Of a DNA stretch of 64,000 bases, positions 14,687-26,837 are shown in pieces. The stretch's first letter is position 1, and each line of letters starts with the position of its first letter. The DNA is from Candidatus Stammera capleta. GTDB lineage: Bacteria; Pseudomonadota; Gammaproteobacteria; Enterobacterales; Enterobacteriaceae. The notes beneath the pieces are model-generated. The model was given only the letters and a program-made list of their open reading frames with translations. It did not search any database and was not told where the DNA came from. A program made the position numbers and the translations under genes. The stretch lies in contig CP043993.1 in NCBI GenBank assembly GCA_015140255.1, forward strand, positions 62,001 to 126,000, written 5' to 3'.

Positions 14687-15772
14687 ATGATTAAAAAAAT
14701 TAAAAATATTTACAAAAATATAGATATAATTATATTATTATGTATAATAATATTATCTATTTATAGTACACTATTAATATATAGTGCTAGTCAAAAAAAT
14801 ATATACATAATATACAAAAAAATAATCCACTTATTTATAAGTATTTTTTTAATGTTTTTAATATCCCAATCAAAAAAAACATTTTATATAAATAATGCTA
14901 ATTTATTTTATATATTATGTAATATACTTCTATTTCTAGTATATTTAAAAGGCCATATTAGTAAAGGAGCACAAAGATGAATTAATATAGGTATAATACA
15001 ATTTCAACCATCTGAAATAACTAAAATAGCTATACCACTAATAATAGCTAAATATATAAATAATAACTATCCAATAAAAATAAAAAATTTATTTGAAGTA
15101 CTAATAATTATATTTATTCCCTCTTTATTAGTTTACCTACAACCTGATCTAGGTACATCTATATTGATATTCCTTTCAGGAATAGTAACTTTATATTTAG
15201 GTGGTATTAATAAAAAAAATATTTTAATACTAATTACATTAAGTATTATATTAATACCAATACTATGGAAATTTTTTTTACATAACTATCAAAAAGAAAG
15301 GATAATAACATTACTAACTAATAGTAAATCTTTAAAAAATGGATATCAAATTAACCAATCTAAAATATCTATAGGATCAGGAGGAAAATATGGAAAAGGT
15401 ATATTTTATGGTACACAATCTAGATTAGGTTTTGTACCAGAAGAAAAAACTGACTTCATTTTTTCTTTAATAGCAGAAGAACATGGATTTTTAGGTATAT
15501 GTTTTTTATTAATTACATACAATTTACTTATAATAAGAAGTTTATATATATCTATTAATAGTAATACATTTTTTGAAAAATTATTTTCTACTAGTTTAGT
15601 ATTAATGTTTTTTATAAATACACTAATCAATATAGGTATGGTCAGTGGTATTTTACCTATAGTAGGTATACCATTACCATTAATAAGTTATGGGGGATCA
15701 TCTTTAATAACTAATATATCTATATTTGGAATTATAATGTCAATAAAAAATAATAAAAAATGAATAAAATAA
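14687..15772 (+). CDS. mrdB: RodA peptidoglycan glycosyltransferase (SEDS family)
   Basis: Polytopic SEDS polymerase that extends glycan strands together with PBP2. The product is 361 aa (E. coli 370). SEDS hallmarks: 'GHISKGAQRW' (W is TGA), 'FQPSEITKIA', 'QPDLGTSILI', 'GGKYGKGIFYGTQSRLGFVPE..TDFIFSLIAEEHGF', and 'GIPLPLISYGGSS'. Under the standard code it would end at TGA 15761-15763, which overlaps the dacA start as ATGA. With UGA=Trp it runs three codons further to TAA 15770-15772, so the overlap with dacA grows to 13 bp. This junction looks like a former stop converted to sense. Confidence 0.96.
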
Positions 15773-16923
15773 AATTATTACTAATAATAATATCAATAAT
15801 TTTTCACAAAAACATAATAGCTAACAATAATATATATAAAAATATAACAGCAAAATCTTTTATCTTAGTAGACTATAATACACAAAAAATTTTAGCAAAA
15901 AAAAATATTAATTTAAAATTATATCCAGCAAGTTTAACTAAAATTATGACTAACTATATTTTAATGGATAAATTAAAATATAAAAAAATATCATTAAAAG
16001 ATTTAATTACAATTAATGATTGTGCATCTTCAAGTAATCCTATATTTAAAGATTCTTCTTTAATGTTTTTAAAAAAAGGTAATAAAGTTAGTTTAAAAAC
16101 ATTAAACCAAGGTATGATTATACAATCAGGTAATGATGCAAGTGTAGCTATAGCTCAATATATTTCAGGAAATGAAAAAAAATTTATAAAACTAATGAAC
16201 CACTATGCAAAAAATATGAAATTAAATAATACTCATTTTGAAACAGTACATGGATTAGACCATAATTTACAATATACTACTTCTAAAGATATGGCTAAAT
16301 TAAGTATTTTATTAATTCAAAAATTTCCTAAAAATTATAAAATATATAATAAAAAAAAATTTAAGTTTAATAAGATTGAACAAAATAATAGAAATATATT
16401 ACTCTGAAATAAAAAATTAAATATAGATGGCATAAAAACAGGTCATACTAATAAAGCAGGATATAATTTAATTGCATCATCAAAAAAAAATAATTTAAGA
16501 TTAATATCCGTAGTATTAGGATCAAAATCAATTAAAGATAGAAATAAAGATACTGAAAAACTCATAAAATGAGGTTTTAATAATTTTAAAATTCAAAAAA
16601 TATTTAAAAAAAATAAAAAAATTATAAAATATAAAATATGATATGATAAAAAAACTATTAACATAGGTAGCAATAAAAATATATATATATTATATAAAAA
16701 AAATAATATAACAAAAAAAAAAATTATATTTAAAATTTTTAAAATTATTAAATCACCTACAAAAAAAAATCAAATAATCGGAAAAATAATTATAAATACA
16801 AAAAAAAAAAAAAATTTACTTATTTCTTTAGAAGAAATAAAACATATTAATATAATTAAATATTTAATAAAATATGTTTTGTTAATAATTAAAAATATAT
16901 TTAATAAAATTATAAAATATTAA
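15760..16923 (+). CDS. dacA: D-alanyl-D-alanine carboxypeptidase (PBP5/6 type)
   Basis: Periplasmic low-molecular-weight PBP that trims the terminal D-Ala of murein pentapeptides. The product is 387 aa (E. coli DacA 403). N-terminal signal peptide (hydrophobic about residues 4-20), SxxK at S57-L-T-K60 in 'YPASLTK', SxN in 'QSGNDAS', KTG in 'DGIKTGHTNKAGYN' just after a TGA=Trp, then the PBP5 C-terminal beta domain and an amphipathic end helix (last about 20 residues) for membrane anchoring. It overlaps mrdB and is followed 3 bp later by mnmA. DacA, DacC and DacD are hard to separate; DacA is chosen from its position after mrdAB. Confidence 0.95.
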
Positions 16924-16926
16924 TAT

Positions 16927-18036
16927 ATGAAATATAAAATAATTAAACAACAAAAAATAATAGTAGCATTATCTGGTGGAGTAGATTCATCAATTACAGC
17001 ATGAATATTAAAAAAATTAGGTTTTAATGTAGAATGTGTATTTATGAAAAACTGAGAAGAAGATAATAATAATAATGAAAAATGTTATTATAAGCAAGAT
17101 TATTTAGATGCAAAAAATGTATGTAAAAAACTTAAAATTAAATTACACAAAGTAAATTTTTCTTATGAATATTGAGAAAAAGTATTTAAAATTTTTATTA
17201 AAGAATTAAAAAACAATAAAACACCTAATCCAGATATAATATGTAATGAAGAAATAAAATTTAATATCTTTTTAAAATTTTCCATTAAAATATTAAAAGC
17301 TGATTTTATTTCTACGGGACATTACGTTATAAAAAAAAGAAAAAAAAATATTTTCCTTTTACTTAAAGGAATAGATGAAAAAAAAGATCAAAGTTATTTT
17401 TTACATAAAATAACACAAAAACAACTTCAAAAATCTATATTTCCCTTAGGAAATTTTTATAAAAAAAAAGTCAGAGAAATAGCTTTAAATATAAAAATTA
17501 AAAATGCTAAAAAAAAAGATTCTACTGGTATATGTTTTATAGGTAAAAAAAAATACAAAAATTTTATTAAAAAATATATAAAAAATAAACCAGGAAATAT
17601 AATAAATATAGAAAATAAAAAAATTATAGGAATACATAAAGGATTATTTTATTATACAATAGGTCAAAGAAAAAATTTAAATATTATTAATAATAATAAA
17701 TCATATTATGTAATTAAAAAAAAAAAAAAAAAAAATGAATTAATAGTCATTCAAGGTAAAAAAAAGAAATATATATATTCTAAAGGAGCATATGTAAAAA
17801 AAATATATTTCATACATTTAAATAAAAAATATAAAAGAATATTCTGTAAAATTAAAACAAGAAGTCAACAAAAAGAAGTTAAATGTAAACTAAAAATTAA
17901 AAAAAAAAATAAAATAATATTTGAAAAACCTATATTTGCCATTACTCCAGGACAATCAATAGTTTTATATAAAAAAAATATATGTTTAGGAGGAGGTGTA
18001 ATTACAAAAAATATACCATATTTTTCTAATATATAA
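16927..18036 (+). CDS. mnmA: tRNA-specific 2-thiouridylase
   Basis: Installs the 2-thio group on U34 of tRNA-Glu, -Gln and -Lys. The product is 369 aa (E. coli 368). PP-loop 'SGGVDSS' starts at residue 16. The catalytic cysteines are in 'NPDIICNEEIKF' and 'STGICFIG'. 'ITPGQSIVLY' marks the C-terminal barrel. TGA=Trp occurs in 'TAWILKK', 'KNWEEDN' and 'YEYWEK'. Remarkably the frame crosses a run of 20 A (17716-17735) coding for lysines and remains in phase, with conserved sequence on both sides. It is convergent with glyS and overlaps it by 11 bp. The tRNA-Glu(UUC) in this window is an expected substrate. Confidence 0.97.
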
Positions 18037-20125
18037 AACTATCAAAATTAACAAATTTTAAAAAAATATTATATAATCTATTTAATAAATTTAATCTATT
18101 AATTTTAATATTTTTTATTTTTACATCTATTCGTACAGAATCAAAAAAATAATTTATTTTATTAATTGAAATAAAAAAATAATTCATTAATTTAATATAT
18201 TTAAAATTTAAAAAAATTAAATTAATTTTTTTTTCTAAATAAATAATATATTTATATAAAGATATTTCTCCTTTTTCAATCAAATATATATTGTTAATAT
18301 TAATATTATTAATAACACATTTATTTTTTATTAAAATATTTTTTATTCTTTTTACTAAACTTATAAATAATATAAATTTTTTTGAATTTCTTATATTTCA
18401 TATAGATTCTAGTCTTAATTTAAGATCTAATATATTATATATATTTAAATTAACTACAGAATTAATAAATCTTTTTTTATAACCTAAATTTAAAAAAAAA
18501 TTCATAGAACGTTTTAAAATAAATTTTCAAATATTAATAGTAATACTTATATTACCTTTAAATAAAAAAATATTAAATTTTATTAAATTATATAAATTTA
18601 TATTAAAATTATTTAATATAATAATATTTATTATTGATAAAGATATTCTTCTTAAAGCATAAGGATCATTTTTTTTTTTTAAATAAATAGAATTATTTAA
18701 TAGTGATATACCTACTAGGGTATCTAATTTATCAACTAAAGAAATTATAGAACTATATTTATTTCTAGGAAGAATATCTCCAGAATATTTAGGTAAATAA
18801 TGATCTTTAATAATTAGAGATAATTTTAAATTATTATAATTTAATAAAGAATAATACATACCTATAATACCTTTCATATCCATATATTCTTTATATAAAG
18901 AAGTAGATAAATCACATTTAGATAATAATATAGAAATATTTAATAAATAACTATTTATTTTTAAATTATTAGATTTTTTTAAATAAACAGAAATTTTTTT
19001 AGATAAATATAACATTCTTCGAATTTTGTCTAATAAATTACCTAATTTATCATAAAAAATTATATATCTTAATTTAGATAAATAACTTATTAAAGGTAAT
19101 TTAATATCTTTATTATATAAAAATTTTAAATCAAGAAATTTAGATTCTATAACAAATTCATAATTTTTTTTAACTAACTTATAGTCTAATAGATTAAAAT
19201 TAATATTATTAATAATAATAAAATAATTTAGTAAATTACTATTTATATCAAATGTAGGAAAAAAATTATATTTTTCTATAATAAAAATTAATATTTCTTT
19301 AGGTAAACTTAAAAATTTTTTTTTAAATTTACATATTATAAAAAAAGGATATTCAATAATAAAAGCAATATTATTTAAAAAAGATTCAGTATAATTAAAA
19401 GATATTTTTTTTTTTCAAGATATTTTATTTAAAATAGATATTATTTTAAATTTTCTAATATTAAAATCAATAATAATTTTACAATATTTTTTTAAATATG
19501 GAATATATTTATTAGCATTATTTAAAATAATATTTTTACCTATAAATCTATTACCTAATAATAAATTATTAGATTTAATTTCTTTAAAATTTACATTTAA
19601 AATTTTTTTATCAAACATCACTAAAATATTAATAATTGGTCTAATAAAAACTAAATTATTTTTACCTCACCTCATAGTATTAAATAATTTAATTATATTT
19701 AATAAAACATTATTATAAATTTTATTTATCAAAAAACTAATTGATTTTTTTTTTTCTTTAATTTTTATAAAAAATCTTCTTTTTCTTTTAAATTCTATAA
19801 ACTTAATTTTATTTGTATCTTTTATACCAATATTTTTAATTCAATTTAATAAAGGATATTTTAAAAAATTTATTTTTTTTTTTATATCTATTATTGGACC
19901 ATATATTATATTAGTTTTACATGCATTTTGATAAAAACTAAATTTTTTAAAAATACAAGATATCTTTCTTAAAGTATAATAATAATTATAATTAGAATAA
20001 AAAAAAAAATTTTTTTTAAATTCATATAAAAAATTATCTATAATTTTTTTTATCAAAAATTTAAAATTTTTTAAAGGTAGTTCTTCTGTATTTAATTCTA
20101 ATAATAATGTACCATATTTAGACAT
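18026..20125 (-). CDS. glyS: Glycyl-tRNA synthetase beta subunit
   Basis: Beta subunit of the alpha2beta2 glycyl-tRNA synthetase; it binds tRNA-Gly. The product is 699 aa (E. coli 689). It starts 'LLLELNTEELPLKNF', matching the family opening 'FLVEIGTEELPPK', and includes 'MKGIIGMYYSLLNY' (family 'MQGIMGMHYA..'), 'DHYLPKYSGDILP', 'SLVDKLDTLVGI', and 'KKNDPYALRR', all hallmarks of the HD-like core. Many TGA=Trp codons interrupt it under the standard code; I checked the gaps between them and found no true stop. The protein is diverged elsewhere. It is 26 bp downstream of glyQ. It would charge the tRNA-Gly(GCC) found at 47256. Confidence 0.95.
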
Positions 20126-20151
20126 TTAAATAACCTAACAAAATTAATAAA

Positions 20152-21012
20152 TTATAAATTAACATAAATTTTTGCTATTTTATTAAATAAATTTCTAATA
20201 CGTAAAATATATTTTTGTCTTTCAATATTAGAAAAATAATTTCTAGCATCTAATAAATTAAAATAATGTACCATTCTAATAACAAATTCATAAGAAGACA
20301 TAATTAAAGGTTTTTTAAAAGACATTAATCTCAAAACTTCAGATTCATAATTAATAAAACAATTCATTAAAAAAACAATACTAGATTTATTTAAATTATA
20401 TAAAGATTTTTCTTTTTCACTATTTAAAAAAATATCTTTATATTTAATAATACCATATTGGTTTTTATTTCATACTAAATCATATATAGAGTAAACCTTT
20501 TGTAAATATAAACATATTCTTTCTAAACCATAAGTAATTTCAACTAAAACTGGTTTACAGTCTAACCCAGAAATATTTTGAAAATAAGTAAATTGAGTTA
20601 TTTCTAAACCATTTAATCAAACTTCTCAACCTACACCATAAATACCTAAACTAGGATTTTCTCAATTATCCTCTACAAAACGTATATCGCATTTAGATAA
20701 ATCAATTCCTATATACCTTAAAGAATTTAAATAAATATCTTGCATACTATATAAAGTTGGTTTAATTATAACCTGAAATTGATAATATTGTTGTAATCTA
20801 TAAGAATTATTTTTATACCTACTATCTAAAGGTCTTCTACATAATTGAACATAAGAATAAAAAGCATAATCACCTTTTAAAGCATTAAAAAAAGTAATTG
20901 GATGAAAAGTACCAGCTCCAATTTCTAAATCTAAAGACTGAATATGACAACTACCTAAATTACATCAATATTTTTTTAAATTAGAAATTAATTTTTCGAA
21001 TGTAATAAACAT
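20152..21012 (-). CDS. glyQ: Glycyl-tRNA synthetase alpha subunit
   Basis: Catalytic alpha subunit of bacterial-type glycyl-tRNA synthetase. The product is 286 aa (E. coli 303). Visible family blocks: '[13 protein letters not shown]', '[13 protein letters not shown]', '[14 protein letters not shown]', '[15 protein letters not shown]', '[20 protein letters not shown]', 'EITYGLERI', and '[19 protein letters not shown]'. Several of these Trp are TGA. The start was set at ATG 21010-21012 ('[10 protein letters not shown]'), aligning with the family after a shortened N-terminus; the C-terminal tail after 'VAEAYY' in E. coli is also trimmed. It lies 13 bp after alr. Confidence 0.96.
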
Positions 21013-21025
21013 AATAATGAGAAAA

Positions 21026-22111
21026 TTATTTTAATTTACACATAACTCTATCTTTATTTATACCACTTAATAAATCATAACTAATAGTATTAGCAATTTT
21101 TGCTACATCATCAACACATATATTTTCACCTCACAATTCTACTTCATCACCTATCTTAATATTATAATTATTATTTAAATCTATTATCATCATATCCATA
21201 GAAATATAACCTAATATTTGCGCTTTAAAATTATTATTTACTAAAACATAATATTTATTAGATAATTGTCTAGGATATCCATCTGCATAACCACATGCAA
21301 CAACACCAATTATTCTTTTTTTAAGTGAATAAAAACTATTACTATAACCTATAAATTTATTTTTATTAATCTTTCTAATACTAATAATTTTACTTTTAAA
21401 ACTCATAACAGGTTTAAAACCATACTGTGATATATCATTATTATTACCTGTAGGAGATAAACCATATAATAATATACCTATTCTTATTCAAGTACTATAA
21501 ATATCATTAATACCTCAAATTAATCCTAAAGAACTTGAAATAGATATTTCTTTAAAATTTAAATTAAATATTTTTATATATTTTTTATTAATAATAGATA
21601 TATCACTATCTTTATTTAATAAAGTTATATGTATTATTAATGATATACTTTTTATAATTTTAAAAGATTTTAAAATATTAAAAGTATTATATAATTTACT
21701 ACTTGAAAAACCTAATCTATTTATATTAAAATTTAATTTTAAATAAACATTTATTTTTTTATTTAAAAATAATATTTTTTTCAATAAATTTATTTGCCAA
21801 TAACTATGAATTACAATACTAAAATTATATTTTAAACATATTTTAATTTCTTGAAAACTAAAAATACCTTCTAATAATAAAATGGATTTTTTTCATCCTA
21901 TATTACGTAAATATAAAGCTTCTTTAATACTTAAAACAGAAAAACCATCTACATAAAAATTTAATATATTATATATATTTTTAATTCCATGACCATATGC
22001 ATCACTTTTAACTACTAATCATATATTTTTATTTTTAGATAATTTACGTATCAAAAAAAAATTATTTTTTAAATTTTTTATATTTAAAATTTTATATATT
22101 GGTCTATCCAT
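21026..22111 (-). CDS. alr: Alanine racemase
   Basis: PLP enzyme making D-alanine for peptidoglycan. The product is 361 aa (E. coli 359). The PLP lysine is K35 in 'VVKSDAYGHG'. The barrel contains 'NFNINRLGFS', and the second domain has the catalytic tyrosine region 'GVVACGYADGYPR' and 'ISMDMMIIDL'. Three or more TGA=Trp codons occur, including one in 'ELWGENI' near the end. Start ATG is at 22109-22111 ('MDRPIYK'). The gene follows rplQ by 15 bp on the same strand, so it may be read from the ribosomal superoperon. Together with dacA, mrdA, mrdB and mreBCD it supports a retained murein wall. Confidence 0.96.
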
Positions 22112-22126
22112 ATCTATAATTTAAAA

Positions 22127-22480
22127 TTATTTTTTTAAAATTTTTATATAAGCCATAGGAGCATTATCACCTCTACGAAAACCACATTTTAATACTTTAG
22201 TATATCCTCCATTAAGAGAATTATTAAATTGTGGAACGATAACATTAATAAGCTTATAAAGAATTTTTTTATCTCTTATATAAGAAAATAAATAACTAAA
22301 AGATTTTTTTTTTATTGCAAAAGTAATAATTGATTCAATATAAGATCTTAATTCTTTAGCTTTAGCAAGAGTAGTTTTTATGACATCATATTTAATTAAA
22401 GAACTTAACATATTTTTAAACATAGAATTTCTGTGACTACTATTACGATTTAATTTACGACCAATTTTTTTATGACGCAT
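22127..22480 (-). CDS. rplQ: 50S ribosomal protein L17
   Basis: Large-subunit protein near the exit tunnel, 117 aa (E. coli 127). It begins 'MRHKKIGRKLNRNSSHRNSMFKNM', the invariant L17 start, with 'IKTTLAKAKELR' following. The last gene of the alpha operon: its ATG comes just 1 bp after the rpoA stop, as expected for translationally coupled genes. The C-terminal extension of E. coli L17 is absent. Confidence 0.97.
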   Translation of the reverse strand: MRHKKIGRKLNRNSSHRNSMFKNMLSSLIKYDVIKTTLAKAKELRSYIESIITFAIKKKSFSYLFSYIRDKKILYKLINVIVPQFNNSLNGGYTKVLKCGFRRGDNAPMAYIKILKK

Positions 22481-22481
22481 A

Positions 22482-23495
22482 TTATTCCTTATCTAAATTA
22501 TTTTTTGAAACTAAATTAGCATCTCAATTCTTTATTTTCATACCTAAAGTTAATCCTTTAGAAAGTAAAACATTTTTAATTTCAGTTAAAGATTTTTTAC
22601 CTAAATTAGGAGTTTTTAATAACTCTATTTCAGTTTTTTGTACTAAATCACCTATATAATGAATAGATTCAGCTTTTAAACAATTAGCTGATCGTACAGT
22701 TAATTCTAAATCATCTACTAAAGACAATAAAATAGGATCAAAAGGTAATTTACTTTTTTTAACCTCTTTAATATTTTTATCATCTAAATTTATAAACGAA
22801 CTTAATTGGTCAACTAATATAGATGCAGCTTTACGTATAGCAAATTCAGGTTTTATAGTACCATTAGTATAAATATCAATAATTAATTTATCCAAATCTG
22901 TACGTTGTTCAACACGAGTAGATTCAACTTTATAAGAAATACGTTCTATAGGAGAATAAAGAGCATCTATATATAATCTACCTACCTGTAGATCTTCATT
23001 AATATTTTTTAATTCCTTGATTCTTACAGAAGCAGGTATATAACCTCTACCTAATTGTACAAATATACGTATATTAATAGAAATATTTTCATCAGTTATA
23101 TTACATATAACATGATCCGGATTAGCTAAATAAAAACCATAATCAGAAGTTATATCAGAAGCTAAAACCGGACCTATACCACTTTTATTTAAAAATAATA
23201 TAGCTTCTTCTCTATCATCATCTAATGTGATAGATAATCTTTTAAAATTTAAAATAATTTCTATTATATCTTCTAAAATACCATTTTTAACACTATATTC
23301 ATGTAATACACCATCAATTTCTATTTCTGTAACTGCATAACCAGGTATAGAAGATAATAAAACACGTCTCAAAGAATTACCTAAAGTGTAACCAAAACCT
23401 TTTTCTAAAGGTTCTAAAATTAATCTAGAACATGTTTTAGATATATTCTCTATATTTACTAATTTAGGTTTTAAAAATTCTAATGTAGAAAACAT
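22482..23495 (-). CDS. rpoA: DNA-directed RNA polymerase subunit alpha
   Basis: Assembly scaffold of RNA polymerase. The product is 337 aa (E. coli 329). The N-terminal dimerisation domain contains '[23 protein letters not shown]', '[10 protein letters not shown]' and '[21 protein letters not shown]'. A linker and the C-terminal UP-element/activator-binding domain follow, with '[17 protein letters not shown]' and '[19 protein letters not shown]'. A TGA at 22524-22526 encodes the Trp of the C-terminal 'KNWDANL' (E. coli 'ENWPPASI'); under the standard code the last 14 residues would be lost. GAGG lies about 10 bases before the ATG. This polymerase would be the one expected to slip on the poly(A) tracts described here. 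Confidence 0.98.
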
Positions 23496-23533
23496 TAAAA
23501 TATATACCTCAATATTTAAAAATAATTAACAAT

Positions 23534-24154
23534 TTACTTAGAATAAAACTCCAAAACTAAATATTCTTGTATATCAGCCGATAAATAACTACGTTTTGGA
23601 ATACTCTTAAAAACACCTTCCATATGTTTAATATTTACTTCTAATCAAGAAGGTAATTCACGTTGTTTAAAAAATTCCAAAGAATATTTTATACGATCTT
23701 GATTACAATATTTTTCTACTATTTTAATAGTATCACCAGGAGAAACTTCAAAAGATGCAATATTAATAATTTTATTATTAACCATTATACATCTATGATT
23801 TACTAACTGACGAGATTCATATCTAGTTATTCCAAAACCCATTCTATATACAACATTATCTAATCTCCTTTCTAATAATTTTAGTAATGTACTACCAGTA
23901 TTACCTTTAATACGTAAAGATCTTTTATAATAATTAAAAAATTGTTTCTCTAATATTCCATAAATACGACGAATTTTTTGTTTTGCACGTAATTGAATAC
24001 CATAATCAGATAATCTAGATTTTCTATAACCATGTTGACCAGGTAATTTATCTAAATTACACTTAGATTCTATTTCACGTAAACCTGATTTTAAAAATAA
24101 ATCACTACCTTCTCTACGACTTAATTTTAATTTTGCACCTAAATATTTTGCCAT
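23534..24154 (-). CDS. rpsD: 30S ribosomal protein S4
   Basis: 16S-binding assembly initiator of the 30S body, 206 aa, exactly the E. coli length. Motifs: '[24 protein letters not shown]', '[20 protein letters not shown]', and the S4 RNA-binding domain '[15 protein letters not shown]'. TGA at 23645-23647 supplies the Trp of 'ELPSWLEV', a conserved Trp of S4, and the protein continues 36 residues to TAA 23534-23536. In E. coli S4 represses the alpha operon through a pseudoknot upstream of rpsM; I did not see an obvious counterpart. Confidence 0.98.
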
Positions 24155-24183
24155 ATAAAATATAAATAAATAATAATAAATAA

Positions 24184-24567
24184 TTATACACGTCTCTTTT
24201 TAGGAGGACGACAACCATTATGTGGAATAGGAGTAACATCATTAATACTAGTAATATTAAAACCAGCAGAATTAAAAGCCCTAATACTAGATTCACGACC
24301 AAGACCGGGTCCACTTACCATAACTTCTAAATTTTTAATACCATAATTTTTAACTATTTCAATACATTTTTCAGTAGCTACTTGAGCTGCAAAAGAAGTA
24401 GATTTTCTAGATCCCCTAAAACCAGATCCCCCAGAAGTAGATCAACCTAAAACGTTACCATTTACATCTGTAACACTAATTATTGTGTTATTAAAAGAAG
24501 AATATATATGGGCAATAGCATTTAAAACCTTTCTTTTAATTTTTTTACGATTTTTTTTCACATTCAT
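24184..24567 (-). CDS. rpsK: 30S ribosomal protein S11
   Basis: Platform protein of the 30S subunit, 127 aa (E. coli 129). Motifs: '[20 protein letters not shown]', '[22 protein letters not shown]' (its Trp is TGA) and the invariant end '[13 protein letters not shown]'. The start ATG is at 24565-24567 ('MNVKKNRKK'). It sits between rpsM and rpsD as in the alpha operon. Because of the internal TGA the standard code gives no good ORF on this strand. Confidence 0.97.
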
Positions 24568-24580
24568 ATATATCACCTAA

Positions 24581-24931
24581 TTACTTAAAATTACGTAATT
24601 TTCTACAAGTTTTAGCATTTGTTCTCGTTCTTTGACCTCTTACAGGTAAATGTTTACGATGACGTAAACCTCTATAAGAATTAATATCAATTAATCTTTT
24701 AATATTTAACATTACTTCTCTACGTAAATCACCCTCAATTAAAAAATTAGAAATTTTATTTCTTATTAAATTTAATTTATCAGAACTTAAATTACCAATT
24801 TTAGAATAATAATTTATATTAACAATATTACAAATATATTTCGCTCTTGATATACCTATACCATAAATAGATGTTAAAGCATATAATATATTTTTATTAT
24901 CAGAAATATTTACTCCAGATATTCTAACCAT
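24581..24931 (-). CDS. rpsM: 30S ribosomal protein S13
   Basis: Head protein of the 30S that contacts P-site tRNA and the 50S bridge, 116 aa (E. coli 118). Motifs: '[26 protein letters not shown]' and '[21 protein letters not shown]', the invariant S13 C-terminal block. No Trp codons. First gene of the alpha operon, followed by rpsK after 13 bp and preceded by rpmJ by 26 bp. Confidence 0.98.
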   Translation of the reverse strand: MVRISGVNISDNKNILYALTSIYGIGISRAKYICNIVNINYYSKIGNLSSDKLNLIRNKISNFLIEGDLRREVMLNIKRLIDINSYRGLRHRKHLPVRGQRTRTNAKTCRKLRNFK

Positions 24932-24957
24932 ATATACCTCAAATTATTATAAAATAT

Positions 24958-25074
24958 TTAACCTTGACGTTGCTTATGCTTAGGATTTACTTTACATATT
25001 ACACGTAATATACCTTTACGCTTAATAATTTTACAAAAAGAACAAAATTTTTTAACTGACGCACGTACTTTCAT
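24958..25074 (-). CDS. rpmJ: 50S ribosomal protein L36
   Basis: The smallest large-subunit protein, 38 aa (E. coli 38). It was found by reading the gap between secY and rpsM: '[18 protein letters not shown]', then '[14 protein letters not shown]', with the Zn ligands C and H of the C-C-C-H type L36. ATG at 25072-25074, stop TAA 24958-24960. It starts 4 bp after secY, in the standard spc-operon position. Confidence 0.97.
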   Translation of the reverse strand: MKVRASVKKFCSFCKIIKRKGILRVICKVNPKHKQRQG

Positions 25075-25078
25075 ATAT

Positions 25079-26401
25079 TTAAAAATTAATTTTTTTTAAC
25101 ATTGATAAATATTGATTAGACATTATTAATGTTTGAATTTGTGTTATAAATTCTATCACTACTACTATAACTATTAATAAAGATGTACCTCCAAAATGAA
25201 AAGGAACACCTATTATATCATGCATAAAATCAGGTATCAAACAAACTATTGACATATATAATGAACCTAATAAAGTTAATCTTAAAATCACATTATTTAT
25301 ATAATTAGATGTTTTGTCTCCAGGACGTATACCTGGAATATAAGCACCAGATTTTTTTAAATTATTAGCTATATCATTAGAATTATACATTAATAATGTG
25401 TAAAAAAAAGAAAAAAATATTATCAAAAATAAATAAATTAATACATATAAAAAACTTTTAGGATAAATTAAATTTAAAAAATTTGATATTCAACTAAAAT
25501 AAACAGTATTTTTAAATCAAAATAAAATAATATAAGGAAACATCATAATACTTGAAGAAAATATAGCAGGTATAACACCAGACATATTTAATTTAAAAGG
25601 TAAATAAGTATCAGAAGAAAAAAATCTATTATTTTGATATCTTCTAGAAGCATAATGTATTAAAATTTTTCTTTGAGCAATTTCTATAAAAACTATAAAA
25701 TAAACTACACATATAATTAAAAAAAATATTAAAAAAAATTTATAATAACTAATTTGATTTAATATTAATTTATTATACAAATAATATATATATTTAGGTA
25801 AACTAGATATAATACCTGTAAATATTATAACAGATATACCATTACCAATACCTTTTTCTGAAATTTGTTCACCTAATCACATTAAAAACATTGTTCCAGT
25901 AACTAAAGTAGTAATAGAAATAAAATAAAATAATAAACCTTTATATAAAATAATATTTTTTATAACAGGTAAATAACTAATAGTAATAGATAAAAAAAAA
26001 GCCTGAATAGTAGAAACTAATAAAGTTAAATAACGAGTATATTGGCTAATTTTATATTTTCCATCACTACCTTCATTTTTAAAATCTATAAAGTAAGGAA
26101 ATATTACAGTAAATAATTGCATAATAATTGTAGAAGATATATATGGCATTATTCCCAATGCAAATATAGAAGCATGAAATAAAGACCCTCCAGAAAATAT
26201 ATTAAGTATATCAATGAAATTATTATTAGTTTTTTTTAATAAATCATTTAATAAATATACATTTATACCTGGTATAGGTATAAAAACTCCAGTACGTAAA
26301 ATAATTATAGAAAAACATAAAAATAATAATCTACTTTTTAAATTTTGTAAATTATTAAATACATTACTTAAAAAATTTTTTTTAAATTTCATATTACTCA
26401 C
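25079..26401 (-). CDS. secY: Protein translocase subunit SecY
   Basis: Channel subunit of the SecYEG translocon, 440 aa (E. coli 443), with about ten hydrophobic segments. Motifs: '[24 protein letters not shown]', '[29 protein letters not shown]', '[12 protein letters not shown]', '[12 protein letters not shown]', '[20 protein letters not shown]', and '[12 protein letters not shown]'. Four TGA=Trp codons split it under the standard code; the pieces are all in one frame. It follows rplO by 4 bp. The presence of SecY fits exported DacA, AmiB and PBP2. Confidence 0.97.
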
Positions 26402-26405
26402 AAAA

Positions 26406-26837
26406 TTATTTAGTATTAATAACTTTATTCACACCAGAAGAAACTCTTATATTTTTATCAAAAATTTTTATATTTTTTCTTAAAAATTTACCACCTAATA
26501 TTATTTTAACTAATTTTATTTTATTAGAAATTAATTTTTTAAATTTTAATTTTTTTAAATCTATTATAGTATTATCATTAAATATATTTAAATCTGATAT
26601 ATATAATTCACTTTTTTTATTATTTTTAAAATTTTTAAAACCAAATTTAGGTATTCTTCTATAAAAAGGAGTTTGACCACCTTCATAACATCTTCTAATT
26701 TTACATCCAGATCTACTTTTTTGACCTTTATGACCTTTACCACAAGTTTTTCCTAAACCTGAACCTATCCCTCTACCTAATCTTTTAGATTTTTTTTTTT
26801 TTCTGTAACTAAATAAATTATTTAAAGAAATTATCAT
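26406..26837 (-). CDS. rplO: 50S ribosomal protein L15
   Basis: Late-assembly 23S-binding protein, 143 aa (E. coli 144). Motifs: '[30 protein letters not shown]', '[15 protein letters not shown]', and the C-terminal '[12 protein letters not shown]'. The N-terminus ('[15 protein letters not shown]') aligns with the family. In enterobacteria rpmD (L30) precedes rplO; here the 52 bp between rpsE and rplO contain no rpmD. Confidence 0.96.
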   Translation of the reverse strand: MIISLNNLFSYRKKKKSKRLGRGIGSGLGKTCGKGHKGQKSRSGCKIRRCYEGGQTPFYRRIPKFGFKNFKNNKKSELYISDLNIFNDNTIIDLKKLKFKKLISNKIKLVKIILGGKFLRKNIKIFDKNIRVSSGVNKVINTK

